From the NCBI RefSeq assembly GCF_032452875.1, contig NC_083877.1:50579724-50643723 (forward strand): DNA of 64,000 bases, read 5' to 3'. The stretch's first letter is position 1. Each line of letters begins with the position of its first letter. This DNA comes from Bos javanicus (lineage: Eukaryota > Chordata > Mammalia > Artiodactyla > Bovidae). The notes below the pieces were generated by a model. It was not told the DNA's origin and did not search any database. It saw nothing but the letters and a program-made list of their open reading frames with translations. Both the position numbers and the translations under genes were made by a program. Shown here one piece after another: positions 25,150 to 36,041 of this stretch.

Positions 25150-25373
25150 TGTGTATATGCTCAGTCACTTCAGTTGTGTCCGACTCTTTGCAACCCTATG
25201 GACTGTAGCCCACCAGGCTCTTCTGTCCATGGGATTCTCCAGGCAAGAATATTGGAGTGGTTTGCCATGCCCTTCTTCAGGAGATCTTCCTGACCCAGGG
25301 ATCGAACCTGCATCTCTTGTGTCTCCTGCATTGCAGGTATATTCTTCATCCACTGAGCTACCTGGGAAGGCTG
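25150..25373 (-). repeat. Bov-tA SINE upstream of exon 2
   Basis: Complete antisense copy from TGCTCAGTCACTTCAGTTG to GAGCTACCTGGGAAGG. TTTGAATGTG is duplicated at both ends (about 25140 and 25376). It is the left arm of an inverted SINE pair around exon 2. Confidence 0.92.
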
Positions 25374-25611
25374 ATCTTTGAATGTGGAAAGTTAATATTG
25401 CATCAACAGTGAAAAGTTTATGGATGGAAAGCAATTCAGATGGCTTGAGAAATTATGATCACGTGACATAACTATTGTGGCATACATATTCTTTCCACTT
25501 CTGAGTTCTGTCATATAATTTGCAAAACAAGTCTGGAACGTTTCTATGTCATTGCTTATTTTGCCAGTCAGTTCTACAAAACAGTAAGCTTGAAGGAATT
25601 ATCCAAGCCTA

Positions 25612-25810
25612 GTGATCATTTACTGTGCCGTACTCTGGATATCGCATGGTGCTTTACATGTTGTTTTATTTAATCCTTATAGCAACTCTGTGAACTGGGT
25701 CTTATTTTTCCCATTTTTTTTAAAGAGAAAAGCTTAAGTGACACAAAAGCTTAGATCACTTTTCCCCACTTCATTTAGGTGGCAAAGCTGAAATCTGAAT
25801 CTAGATAGCA
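25612..25810. repeat. MIR SINE
   Basis: Order typical of MIR: TTACTGTGCCGTACTCTGG, TTACATGTTGTTTTATTTAAT, AGCAACTCTGTGAACTGGGT, then GGTGGCAAAGCTGAAATCTG. It lies 125 nt before exon 2. Confidence 0.65.
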
Positions 25811-25934
25811 AGATATTTGTTTGCTTTGCGTGTTCTTATTTGATATAAGGAATATTTGGGAACTTCGTGACTATTTTTTTCCCCTCCGGGAGAAAAATAA
25901 ACCACCCTCCTAACTGTGTGTTTTCCATTTGCAG

Positions 25935-26078
25935 GGAAGCAAAGGAGCCTACCGGTACCACTGGCAGAGCCACAATGTCAAGCACAGTGGTGTGGATGAC
26001 ATGGTCTTGCTTTCCAAGATCACAGAGAATGCCATCGTGGAGAATCTAAAGAAGAGATACATGGACGACTACATTTTT
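25935..26078 (+). CDS. MYO1E: MYO1E exon 2 (residues 2-49, start of motor domain)
   Basis: This 144-nt phase-0 exon encodes 48 residues beginning GSKGAYRYHWQSHNVKHSGV and ending RYMDDYIF. It matches the N-terminus of myosin-Ie; the paralogue myosin-If starts GSKERFHW, which excludes it. The segment leads into the motor domain and carries the class I SGVDDMVLL motif. Myosin-Ie is an actin-based ATP-driven motor at membranes, involved in endocytosis and podocyte junctions (family knowledge). The 5' boundary is a normal U2-type acceptor (TTTCCATTTGCAG). The 3' boundary is TTT|GTATCCTTT, a poor U2 donor but an exact U12-type 5' splice site. The initiator Met must be on an upstream exon outside the window. 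An antisense SINE and a sense SINE flank the exon. Confidence 0.96.
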
Positions 26079-26235
26079 GTATCCTTTGTTGGTTTCCTCG
26101 GACGTGTCATCTTAGTAAGATGACATCTAACTGATGCTTATGTGTTCAAGTCATTTTCACTATTTCAGAATGTGGCTTTGTACTTTTTGTTCCTTGATTC
26201 AGGCTATGGGAAGGGCAAAGATGGTGCTAAAGTTT

Positions 26236-26710
26236 TTCTTTTTTAAATTTATTTTTAATTAGAGGACATTTGCTTTATAATATTGTGTTGATTTCTACCA
26301 TGCAACAACTTGAATCAGCCACAGGTGTACGCATATCCCCTCCCTCTTGGCTTCCCTCGTGGCTCAGATGATAAAGAATCTGCCTGCAGTGCAGGAGACT
26401 GGGTTCATCCCTCAGCTGGGAAGATCCCCTGGAGAAGAGAATGGCAACCGACTCCAGTATTCTTGCCTGGAGAATCCCATGGACAGAGGAACCTGGTGGG
26501 CTACAGTCCATGGAGTCACAAAAAGCGGACGGGACTGAGTGACTAACACACCTCCCTCTTGAACCGCCCTCTCCCCCTTCCCCCATTCCATCCTTCAGGT
26601 TGTCAGGGAGCACTGGGTTGAGTTCCCTGTGATACATAGCAACTTCCCACTAGCTGTCTGTTTTACATATGGTAATTATATGTTTCAGTGCTATGGGGCT
26701 AAAGATTTTC
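26236..26710 (-). repeat. L1 3' end split by a SINE
   Basis: Antisense L1 3' UTR at 26236-26348 (TTTCTACCATGCAACAACTT, GCCACAGGTGTACGCATA) resumes at about 26551-26710 (GGTTGAGTTCCCTGTGATAC). The interrupting SINE is at 26349-26550. Confidence 0.75.
26349..26550 (+). repeat. Bov-tA SINE downstream of exon 2
   Basis: Sense copy (GGCTTCCCTCGTGGCTCAG to ACTGAGTGACTAAC) flanked by CCTCCCTCTTG on both sides, inserted in an older L1 tail. It pairs in inverted orientation with the copy at 25150-25373. Confidence 0.92.
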
Positions 26711-26764
26711 CTGGTGTTTTTAGTTTAAAGTTTTTTCCTGCATCAAAATCATGATGCAGCCAAG

Positions 26765-26870
26765 GACTTCCCCAGAGATCTAGTGGTTACGACTCGGTGC
26801 TTCCACTGCAGGGAGCACAGGTTCAATCCCTGGTCAGGGAACTCAGATCCCAAATGCCACACTGTGTGGG
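26765..26870 (+). repeat. CHR-type SINE fragment
   Basis: ACTTCCCCAGAGATCTAGTG, GTTCAATCCCTGGTCAGGG and CAAATGCCACACTGTGTGG give a sense CHR head portion. Confidence 0.75.
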
Positions 26871-27894
26871 GAAAACAAAAAGATGAAGCCGGTATTCTCT
26901 ATTTCAGTCCATGGCTCTATACCTTTGATGTGCTCTAGCCAGACACGTGGTGTCTAAAACCTGTGCTCTTCCTAAAGAATGTCCTGATCTGCAGAATTCT
27001 ATCGGTAATGCTCCCTAATTGCAAAGCAGAGACTGACAAGTCCAGACTTAAAAGGTTTAAAAAAGATTGCCTCACGCAAAAAGTGTGCCATTTTGCCTGT
27101 TTTTCTGCATTCTTATGTTCACTAAAAGAAATAAGAGAAGCGAAGATCAATTACTGAAAATGTCTGACATTCTTGAGTTGTGCTTTATGTTTCAGTCTTA
27201 GCTTGCCAGATGCCATTTTGGGTAGGACTGGAAAGCATTCAGAACGGAAATTTGATTCAAATGTGTGTTGACTTCATTATAAACTTCATAGAGAGCTATG
27301 GTAGCTGCTTAAGTTCCTACAGGATTCAGGAGTTCTGTGTGGTGCGACTGTGTAAAGTTATTTTAGTATAATTATCGTAGGGTTGGTCATAGACAAGCAG
27401 GGGTCTGTGAAAATCTGTATAGTAGTTCCAGCAAGTTTATGCTCTTGATGGCTCTTGGTGGTGATGCTGCTGGTGGCCTTGGAGGGTGCGGTGTTCTGGA
27501 TGGCCATTAAAAGTGGAGTCTTTGCAACCATTGTAAAATACATTTTTATGTTTTAACCTCTAAACCTCGGGGAGGTAAAGTCTTCACATCCGTAGCTTCT
27601 GTGTATTATTTATACTGCTCCTCTTACTCTTAGATAAAAGCACCCATAAATATGCAGCAGTAGTTTTGCATCATTTCCATCATTGATGAGGAAGGAGCTC
27701 AACTTACCAGGTATTTATGCTAATAAACATTATTCCAAGGTACTTGGATGTTTCTAACCAATATGATGCTGTTTCTGGCTTACCATAGGAAATTTTACCA
27801 ATTATCTGGGTAGTTAAATCCCTAAACCCCTGCTTTTAAGTATTAATAGATATATTTGGATTCATTAAGCACATTATAAGAGCATCTTGGTCAG

Positions 27895-28105
27895 GTGTGG
27901 AAGCCCACTGCCTCCAGACAAAACCCCACCCGCCACAGGATTTTATTGGAATGCAGCTCTGCTGGTTGTTTTACTTATTGTCCGCCTCTGCTTTTATGCT
28001 ACAGTGGCAGACTTGAGTATTTGCAACAGACCCTGTGATCCACAAAGCCTGAACTAAGTATTCTCTGATCCTTTACAGGGAACATTTGCTGACTCCTAGA
28101 TACCT
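27895..28105 (-). repeat. Ancient DNA-transposon-like repeat
   Basis: The segment contains ATTTTATTGGAATGCAGCTC, GCTTTTATGCTACAGTGGC and AACATTTGCTGACTCCT, a pattern I associate with old mammalian DNA-transposon remnants. I do not assign a family. Confidence 0.5.
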
Positions 28106-28244
28106 GTGCAGAGCTTCCTTTAATTGTATGGAAGCAGTTGTGTGCAGTTCTAAGTTTTCATTTTGTTTGGCAAAAAAGCTGAAATATGCTCACTTTATCT
28201 AGGCTTATCATTAAAGGGTTTTAATAACTTTTGTGTGCAAGACT

Positions 28245-28475
28245 CATGGAAACTGGCTGATGATGGACCAGAAAGAGTTGGGATGAATCTGGACAGCCTG
28301 GCTTTGAGCCTTAATCTGCATGAGCTTGGTGATCTTATACAAGTTTTGTGATCTGTGTTCCTTGATTTCCTAACCTGTAAAATGGAAGTGATGATAAAAA
28401 CTTCTACATGAGGCTGTTTAGGGTGAAATGAAATAACAAATGCAGTGAATACATTGTTAGTGTTAGTTATTATTA
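28245..28475 (+). repeat. MIR SINE
   Basis: Sense MIR: GACAGCCTGGCTTTGAGCC, GAGCTTGGTGATCTTATAC, ATTTCCTAACCTGTAAAATG and AAATGAAATAACAAATGCAG occur in the expected order. Confidence 0.75.
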
Positions 28476-29033
28476 TCATACATTAAGGCAAGTGTATAAG
28501 TTCTCTCATATTTCTGAATTATGTTCCAAAACTCAATTATAAAGTTGCTTTTTGGACATTCAGATGCATTTTACCATAGAAACGTTTAAAGGGAGGATTG
28601 GTTTATTGACAAGCCCATAAAAGGCTAATTTCCAATGAATGTAGTTGAACTCATTATTTATTGGAATGTTCTTAGAACATGGGCTCATTATTTATGTAGA
28701 CATGGTTTTTGATCAGCTGGGTTAGGAAAAAAAAAATGGTTATCAGCAGCAGTCCATTAACCCAGACAGGCTCGCTTTTCCCTGTATGGTCATTTACCCC
28801 TAAAACACTAGAAATTCCTTAAGAACAGGGATCGTGTCCTTTACATATCTTTTAAAAAGTAAAGTTTAAAAACCACTTTAAAGCAATAAATGTTCATTTA
28901 ACATGATTTACAAAATGCAGTTAACTAGAAAGGAGAACACTAAAATCCCTTGGAATCCCACCATATAAGGTTTGCTCCTATTAACCTAATATATTTTTAA
29001 CTAACCAGTTTAATCACATATAGACATATGTAT

Positions 29034-29062
29034 GGGCTTCCCTGGTGGACTAAACAATAAGA
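29034..29062 (+). repeat. Tiny Bov-tA head fragment between duplications
   Basis: Only GGGCTTCCCTGGTGGACTAA of a SINE head is present, bracketed by AGACATATGTAT and AGACATGTGTAT. This looks like a very short SINE insertion with its target duplication. Confidence 0.5.
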
Positions 29063-30394
29063 CATGTGTATACATGCATGTGCCTTCTTGTTAATTTTAG
29101 CTGAAAAATGTCACCATCCTGCATTGTTTATTTCTTTCCCACATCATTTTTGGCATGGTGCGTTATATTAAGTGTTTGTTGAAAATTTGTTGACTATGAA
29201 GACTTGCTTTTTATATTCAGACAGCAGAATTCTAAAATGACTCACACCGAGGGGGCTGATTCCCAGTCTTTGAATTAATGTCTTTGAATCAATGACTGAC
29301 TAATCATGTGTTCTAGCAAGGAAATGAGTTAGTTGACCACTAATAGACTTTCTGTTGTAGAAATCTCTGCCCACTCAGTATATGAGAAATTTGACATCAG
29401 TGTGCTTTCTGGCAATAGCACAGAGCAGCTTTCAGCTTTGAGGAAGCTTGGTGGCTCTTTTGGATGTTTATGAAATAATACCAAGGGTCTAACTGCAAAT
29501 CTTTTCCTCTAATAGGAGATAAATCAGTTTAATGCCAAGGGAATATTATTATGATAGGGTCCCATTGGTATTGTAAATGAGTTTCCCCTCCCTCTCTTCT
29601 AAGCTCAATAGTGAAGACAAGAAGAGATTCAATTTTAGATTAAGTTATAATATTGTTCATTTGACCTCTTCTGCATCTAATAGCAGCATTGTCTTGTGCT
29701 GAAGGTCAGCATTTGGAATGATCAATGGTTAATGCACTCAAGCTGACTGCACATTTCTTTGTTCCACAGTAGAAAAAACAATCTGCTTAGAAAATGTGAA
29801 TGTTGTCAACCAAGGAAAACCCATTTTTTCAGTTATTTATCCTAAGACCAGGAAGGTTTCATTTCCTGTCTATTTTTCCGAAGCGTTGCCACCCTTCTTA
29901 CAATTTCAGTTCTAAAATATAGGAGGGAAACCTTGCTGTGTTCACTCTCTGCTTGGTGAGACATCACTTACAGCCACTGGGCTGACAAAAATAGTTCTTG
30001 AACAAAGCACTACAGCCTCACTGGGTCCAGCTTTCTCCAAACTTGTTTTTCCTCAAAGACCACACTCAAGTGTGCTTGGCGTTTTCAACCCTTCAATTAG
30101 GAGTTGAGACACTTGTGCCAGACCAACCAGAGCTCAAAGCAGTGCCCTTGTTCCAAGTGAGGTTTCGCCCTTTGCTGTCAGTTCATGTTGGGGTTTGGGG
30201 GGGATGTCCCTGCAGTGAGATGAATGTGGGTCTGATGGCCAGAGCCAGGGGCTCAAGTTCCATAATTTCCACATATGTGACTTCACACGTCACCTCACCT
30301 CCCTGTGCCACCTCAGTGTTGAATCCAGGGAGGTTGACTAGATCAGTGTGGGCAGTTAGAGGGAATTCACTGGCTATTAAAATGTTTTTTTTAA

Positions 30395-30725
30395 AAAGTT
30401 AAACTCTTGTTACAAAACAGAAAGAAACTCAGAGACTTAGAAAACAAACTTATGGTTGCCAGGGGGAAGGGATAGTTAGGGAATTTGGGAAGGTCATATA
30501 CACTCTCCTACATTCAAAATGAATAGCCAACAAGGACCTGTTGTATAGCACATGGAACTCTACTCAGTGTTATGGGCTAGCCTGGATAGGAGGGGAGCTT
30601 GGGAGAGAATCGATACATATATATGTATGGCTGAGTCCCTTCATTGTTTACCTGAAATTACCATAACATTGTTAATTGGCTATACCCCAAAACAAAATAA
30701 AAAGTTTAAAGTTTAAAAAATAAAA
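30395..30725 (+). repeat. L1 3' UTR with A-rich tail
   Basis: Sense L1 tail: TTATGGTTGCCAGGGGGAAG, GTATAGCACATGGAACTCTA, TGAAATTACCATAACATTG, then AACAAAATAAAAAGTTTAAAG. Confidence 0.85.
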
Positions 30726-31745
30726 TAGAGTATGAGCTATTTTAAATATAAAAAAAAGTTAAACTTTTCCTTATAAGACCATTAAAAACAAATTTATAGA
30801 AGCAGCACTACCATCACATTTCATAAAACAAAGAATATTTTAACACCCCCAAAATAGAAAGGAAATAGTTTAAGAGTAGAGGATGGCCCTTTATACTGAA
30901 AAAATCAGACTTTATGAAAAATTGAGGGCTTTGTTTCTCTTTTTGTCATTCTTGTTGCAGATCAATGAAAGCTTATGGATCCACGGACAAACATTTGGGA
31001 GCCAGTCAATTAAAGATCTGTTGGCTCTCTTCTGTCTTGCATATTCTGTTGGCAATAATGAGATGGCATTTATTTTATTTCTTTTTTTTAAAAATCATAG
31101 CCTTGTATATCTACATACAATTTGAAAGTTAGCCTTGGGCCACACCTTTCTAGCCAAAAGTTATGTGGATAGAGACAGTGATGAAACAGCTTTTTCCAAA
31201 GGTGCACCTGAATTATGCAGCAACGAGTGGGAGTGAGTATTGGAGTTATCTGCAAAGTGGCCCAACCCAGTAGAAGACCTGTGCTCTCTTGAAAGTAGCT
31301 GAGGTGTCTGCAGACCCAGGCAGGTGGGAAAAATATGTTTGTTTCCTTTAAATTCCAAATCAAATTCTCTTGTCTCCATTCTACTTTAAGTAGCTACTTA
31401 GCATAGATAGGAGCTACATTATCCATTTCAAACCGAACTTTGCTTTTCAGGAGTTCCCCCTCAAATAATACTTCCCATGAGAAGCCCTACTGAGATCCTT
31501 CTTCCAATCTGATTCACAACTGATTCATGATTGGCCAGGAATACTCCAAAAGAAGTTTTTTTTCTCTCAGCATCTCCTTGCCAGAATTTATATAGACTAC
31601 TTAGTGAAAATCAAGACTCTGTATTTTTACACAGCAACATAGCAGATTATTAACAGTGAAAAAAAAAAAAAAAGAAATGTTGCCTCCTATAGGAGTTCTT
31701 ATGTTAACCCAATCCAGATTTATTTATTGGAGAACCAAGGTTGGG

Positions 31746-33155
31746 TTCAGTTCAGTTCAGTCGCTCAGTTGTGTCTGACTCTGCGACCCCATGGACTGTA
31801 GCACGCCAGGCCTCCCTGTCCATCACCGACTCCCGGAGTTTACTCAAACTCACGTCCATTGAGTCAGTGATGCCATCCAACCATCTCATCCTCTGTCGTC
31901 CCTCTCTCCTCTCGCCTTCAGTCTTTCCCAGCATCAGGGTCTTTTCAAATGAGTCAGTTCTTCACGTCAGGTGGCTGGAGTATTGGAGTTTCAGCTTCAA
32001 CATCAGTCCTTCCAATGAACATTCAGGACTGATTTCCTTTAGGATGGACTCATTGGATTTCCTTGAAGTCCAAGGGACTCTCAAGAGTCTTCTCAACACC
32101 ACAGTTTAAAAGCGTCAATTCTTCTGCACTCAGCTTTCTTTACAGTCCAACTTGCACATCCATACATGACTACTGGAAAAACCATAGCCTTGACTAGACA
32201 GACCTTTATTGGTAAAGTAATGTCTCTGCTTTTTAATATGCTGTCTAGGTTGGTCATAACTTTCCTTCCAAGGAGTAAGCGTCTTTTAATTTCATGGCTG
32301 CAGTCACCATCTACAGTGATTTTGGAGCCCCCAAAAATAAAGTCAGCCACTGTTTCCACTGTTTGCCCATGTATTTGCCATGAAGTGATGGGACCAGATG
32401 CCATAATCTTAGTTTTCTGAATGTTGAGCTTTAAGCCAACTTTTTCACTCTTCTCTTTCACTTTCATCAAGAGGCTCTTTAGTTCTTCTTCACTTTCTGC
32501 CATAAGGGTGGTGTCATCTGCATATATGAGGTTATTGATATTTCTCCTGGCAGTCTTGATTCCAGCTTGTGCTTCCTCCAGCCTAGCGTTTCTCATGATG
32601 TACTCTGCATATAAGTTAAATAAGCAGGGTGACAATATACAGCCTTGACGTACTTTTTTTTCCTATTTGGAACCAGACTGTTGTTCCATGTCCAGTTCTA
32701 ACTGTTGCTTCCTGACCTGCATAGAGGTTTCTCAAGAGGCAGATCAGGTGGTCTGGTATTCCCATCTCTTTCAGAATTTTCCACAGTTGATTGTGATCCA
32801 CACAGTCAAAGGCTTTGGCATAGTCAATAAAGCAGAAATAGATGTTTTTCTGGAGCTCTCTTGCTTTTTTGATGATCCATCGCATGTTGGCAATTTGATC
32901 TCTGGTTCCTCTGCCTTTTCTAAAACCAGCTTGAACATCTGGAAGTTCACAGTTCACATACTGTTGAAGCCTGGCTTGGAGAATATTATTTTTGAGCATT
33001 ACTTTGCTAGCATGAGATGAGTGCAATTGTCCAGTAGTTTGAGCATCCTTTGGCATTGCCTTTCTTAGGGATTGGAATGAAAACTGACCTTTTTCAGTCC
33101 TGTGGCCACTGCTGAGTTTTCCAAATTTGCTGCTATGGCTCAGGTCCTCTAGCAA
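31746..33155 (-). mobile_element. BovB LINE, 5'-truncated, with RT-domain sequence
   Basis: About 1.4 kb antisense copy. Its 3' end lies at 31746 (GTTCAGTTCAGTTCAG tail) and its truncated 5' end at about 33155. Two - strand frames (32635-32093 and 33155-32616) carry retrotransposon motifs: a reverse-transcriptase segment (FIDYAKAFDCVDHNQLWKIL), the active-site box Tyr-Ala-Asp-Asp (LIYADDTTLMAES) and the downstream TKIMASGPITSW region. The change of frame near 32630 breaks the coding sequence. A T-rich tract at its left edge probably belongs to the adjacent SINE. Confidence 0.93.
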
Positions 33156-33157
33156 CT

Positions 33158-33362
33158 CTTTTTTTTTTTTTTTTTAAGATTTTTTTTTTAATGTGGACCA
33201 TTTTTTAAGTCTTTATTGAGTATGTTACAATACTGCTTCTGTTTAATGTGTTGGTTTTTTGGCCATAATGCATGTGGGTTCTTAGCTCCCCAACCGGGGA
33301 TGGAACCTGCACCCACTGCCTTGGAAGGTAAAGTCTTAAACACTGGACCATCAAGGAAGTCT
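33158..33362 (-). repeat. CHR-type SINE with T-rich (antisense A) tail
   Basis: A T17 run and a second T-run lead into GTTGGTTTTTTGGCCATAAT, CAACCGGGGATGGAACC and GACCATCAAGGAAGTCTCC. Antisense tRNA-derived element abutting the truncated BovB. Confidence 0.8.
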
Positions 33363-33565
33363 CCTCTCTGTTGTTCAGTCACTAAGTTGTGTCTGACTCT
33401 TTACGAACCCATGGACTGCAGCATATCAAGCTTCCCAGTCTTTCACTATCTCCTGATGAACTGAGCATAGGGAGCTTGGTAATCTGATCCAATCATCCCA
33501 TCCTCTGTTGCCCCCTTCTCTTCTGCCCTCAATCTTTCCCAGCATCAGGGTCTTTTTCAATGAGT
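33363..33565 (-). repeat. Diverged BovB 3' end
   Basis: It starts GTTGTTCAGTCACTAAGTTG and continues with CATCCTCTGTTGCCCCCTTC and CCCAGCATCAGGGTCTTTTT, the antisense BovB 3' order, but with more substitutions than the copy at 31746-33155. It is therefore an older insertion. Confidence 0.8.
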
Positions 33566-33837
33566 ACACTCTTGCCAGTCCCCCTCTGGCAGCTCTTTAT
33601 TCTCTGAATGCAATGATCAGTTCATTCAGGTGGCATTCATAGTAGTCCCTTTACAGCTAAGGAAGAAGCACCCGTTCTCCAGATGTAGGCATAGACATCT
33701 CCCTCTTCTGAAATAATGTGATCATAGCAATGCTGTATTTTCTGAATATTGAAAATTTCTCATGCCTCAGTTTCCTTCTAGTAAAATAGGATTAAAATAG
33801 TATCAAGGTTGTCATCAGGAACTTAGATTGATGCCAT

Positions 33838-34132
33838 CATTCTGAAGGAGATCAGCCCTGGGATTTCTTTGGAAGGAATGATGCTAAAGCTGAAACTCCA
33901 GTACTTTGGCCACCTCATGTGAAGAGTTGACTCATTGGAAAAGACTCTGATGCTGGGAGGGATTGAGGGCAGGAGGAGAAGGGGATGACAGAGGATGAGA
34001 CGGCTGGATGGCATCACTGACCTGATGGACGTGAGTCTCAGTGAACTCTGGGAGTTGGTGATGGACAGGGAGGCCTGGCGTGCTGTGATTCATGGGGTCG
34101 CAAACAGTGAGACACGACTGAGCGACTGAACT
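33838..34132 (+). repeat. BovB 3' end, sense
   Basis: From TTCTGAAGGAGATCAGCCCT through GATGACAGAGGATGAGACGG to GAGCGACTGAACTAACTAAC. It is complementary to the 3' region of the antisense BovB at 31746-32090. Confidence 0.92.
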
Positions 34133-34689
34133 AACTAACTATACATATATGTGTTCTATCAATGTTTGTTTTTATCAACACTTGTTGAGTCTTGGCTGCA
34201 ACACCACGCACACTTATGACCTCCTTACTAAACCTAACAATAAATCTGTTCTAAATCTTACCTCAAAAAAAGTCGGCTTCTAATCTGTTGTTGGCCTCCT
34301 CTGACTTTGGCACTTGGAACCACGTTTTCTCTTGGCCCTTCTTACATAATTCTGGAGTGATTTTCAGTTATGATTCACTGCCTCATCTGCGTTTTCTTTC
34401 AGTGCCGTGGTCTGCCCCTGTGCCTGAGCAGTGCAGAGTGCATCTGGGTGTGCTATGCAAAGGGACCTATCTTCTCTACTGCCACTGGGTTGGCTGAATT
34501 AATTTTTTGACCAACTCACTATTTCACGTCCAGCCCTTTTGAAAATCTTTCTGTTTAGTGAAAAAGCAAGCAAAATTGCAGCCGAATCATTCCCCGTTCT
34601 CCCCTTCATGTATAAATACTATTTTTTAAATATTATATGATCCATTCCACACTTGACTCATTTGTGTTCAATAATACTAACACTGCTTC

Positions 34690-34890
34690 TCAGAGGTGAC
34701 ACGGTGAGCATCTTGAAGTATATGAATTAAGGAACCTGCCTCTACTACATATCAGACATTGTGCTGAGTGTTTGATACTGTATTGCTTAATTCTCATAAC
34801 AAAACCTATCAAGTAGGTTCTATTTACCCCATCATCCAATCACCACCACTCAGAGATGAGACTTGCCCAAGGCCAGAGTAGAATAGAACT
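34690..34890. repeat. MIR-type remnant
   Basis: CATTGTGCTGAGTGTTTGAT, TTAATTCTCATAACAAAACC and ACTTGCCCAAGGCCAGAGT match MIR-like blocks. Confidence 0.6.
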
Positions 34891-34994
34891 GGGCATAGGG
34901 AGCTTGGTAATCTGATCAAACTTTATTGTGTTGCTCTGTTTGACACTCAGGCCCTAATATATAAATGTCCCTTTGGGGAAGGAAATCTCACTGC

Positions 34995-35068
34995 TTTCAG
35001 AGATCAAACCTGCATCCCCTGCATTGTGAGGCAGAGGCTTAACCACTGGATCACCAGGAAAGTCCCGG
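34995..35068 (-). repeat. CHR-type SINE fragment
   Basis: CAGAGATCAAACCTGCATCC, TTAACCACTGGATCACCAGG and AAAGTCCC: a short antisense head segment. Confidence 0.65.
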
Positions 35069-35409
35069 CTTTACATTCTTAACTGCAAAATTTCTAAACA
35101 TTTAGAAGTCATTGATTAAAAGAAACAATTTTGAGTATTGTGTATGTTTTGTTTTTTGTTGATGTTTGCATTTTTTAATGGTATTTTTACATTTGTTCTC
35201 TCTGTTGTCCACTGCTGTATATCCCCAGCGTATGTAACAGTGCCTGGCAAGTTGTAGACATCCAATTTGAACTAGTTTATTGTTATATGATAAATAGAAA
35301 CATTTTGTATGTTATAATAGCACTTCATTTTGGGGACATAAGTAACACGTTTTCTTCTGAGGGGCCTTCCAGAATTTCCCATACATAAATAACACCTTCT
35401 TCCCTAAAC

Positions 35410-35535
35410 CTGATCTATGCTCACTTGTGTCCGATTCTTGGAGACCTCCATGGACTGTAGTCCCTCAAGACTCCTCTGTCCTTGGAAGTTTCCAGGCAAG
35501 AATACTGGAGTGGGTTGCCATTTCCTTCTCCAAAA
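35410..35535 (-). repeat. BOV-A-type SINE fragment
   Basis: Antisense half-unit with TGTGTCCGATTCTTGGAG, CCAGGCAAGAATACTGGAG and TTGCCATTTCCTTCTCCA. CCTAAACCTGATCTATG before it and CAAAACCTGATCTATATG after it show the duplicated target AAACCTGATCTAT. Confidence 0.88.
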
Positions 35536-36041
35536 CCTGATCTATATGTGTTTGTAATTTTCTGCTCTGAATTCTACTTATGGATACAACTCTGTTCTCC
35601 ATGGCTTCTAAAGAGCAGGACTGTTCAGTTCATCTTATATCCCTCTGTTTATTAAACAAGTAAATGAATATGTTCTCAGTATACCTAAGAGATACCAAGG
35701 AAAAAATATTTGCTCTTTTTAGTCCTTGATCATTTGTTTTTGTTTTTGTTTTTTTCCCAGCCATGCGTATCACCAGTCTTGAGAGAATGTGTTTCAATTC
35801 ACTTAAAGTAATGATTTATTTTTAAAACACCTTGGTAATTAAGTTCACTACTCTTCCTGAAGAACAAAACCTGAACTACTTGGTAACTGCTTTTGTCTTT
35901 ATTTGTAATCTTTTAGAAAACAAACCCATGAGCTTTTCATTGGGACAATCGTTATAAATTCTTGATAACATCTGGTTGCTTAATTCGAAAAATGTGTAGC
36001 TGTGAAGATTAATGATAGACCTTAACTGGATTTAAATTCAG

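Larger units (their letters stand above)
1..25934 (+). other. MYO1E: MYO1E intron 1, 3' part (5' end outside window)
   Basis: This stretch holds no exon I can recognise. It ends with a good U2-type 3' splice site: a CTAAC branch-point match at 25910-25914, about 21 nt before the AG, then a pyrimidine-rich tract ending TTTGCAG. Exon 2 starts with the Gly codon that follows the initiator Met in the myosin-Ie/If family, so exon 1 should contain the 5' UTR and ATG and lie upstream. I see no CpG island or GC-rich promoter-like block. Content is scattered SINEs, MIR/L2-type fragments, L1 3' ends and two BovB copies (listed separately). Stretches such as 1800-3360, 7480-10080, 12460-13820, 16510-18980, 22450-23530 and 24290-25140 look like unique intronic DNA with only weak old-repeat traces. 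Confidence 0.85.
26079..36041 (+). other. MYO1E: MYO1E intron 2, U12-type (minor spliceosome)
   Basis: The intron begins GTATCCTTT directly after the Phe codon of exon 2 and ends AG at 36041. CCTTAACT at 36020-36027 places a branch adenosine about 16 nt from the acceptor. The segment between them (GGATTTAAATTCAG) lacks a polypyrimidine tract. All three properties fit U12-type GT-AG introns (consensus RTATCCTT and TCCTTAAC). The boundaries are fixed by the protein reading ...DDYIF|TYIGS..., leaving no alternative donor. Content: L1 tails, SINEs, two BovB pieces in opposite orientation and MIRs. About 27000-27890, 28480-30390 and 30730-31740 look largely unique. Confidence 0.9.

Noticed and set aside
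30961..31120. Exon-like stretch after TTCTTGTTGCAG in intron 2
   Set aside because: The acceptor looks good, but no acceptable donor follows, the peptide is unlike any myosin segment, and the exon 2 to exon 3 protein joins without a gap.
32093..33155. Reverse transcriptase as a sign of a retron, group II intron or domesticated gene
   Set aside because: The sequence is collinear with BovB, is 5'-truncated and has a frame break. It is ordinary LINE debris.
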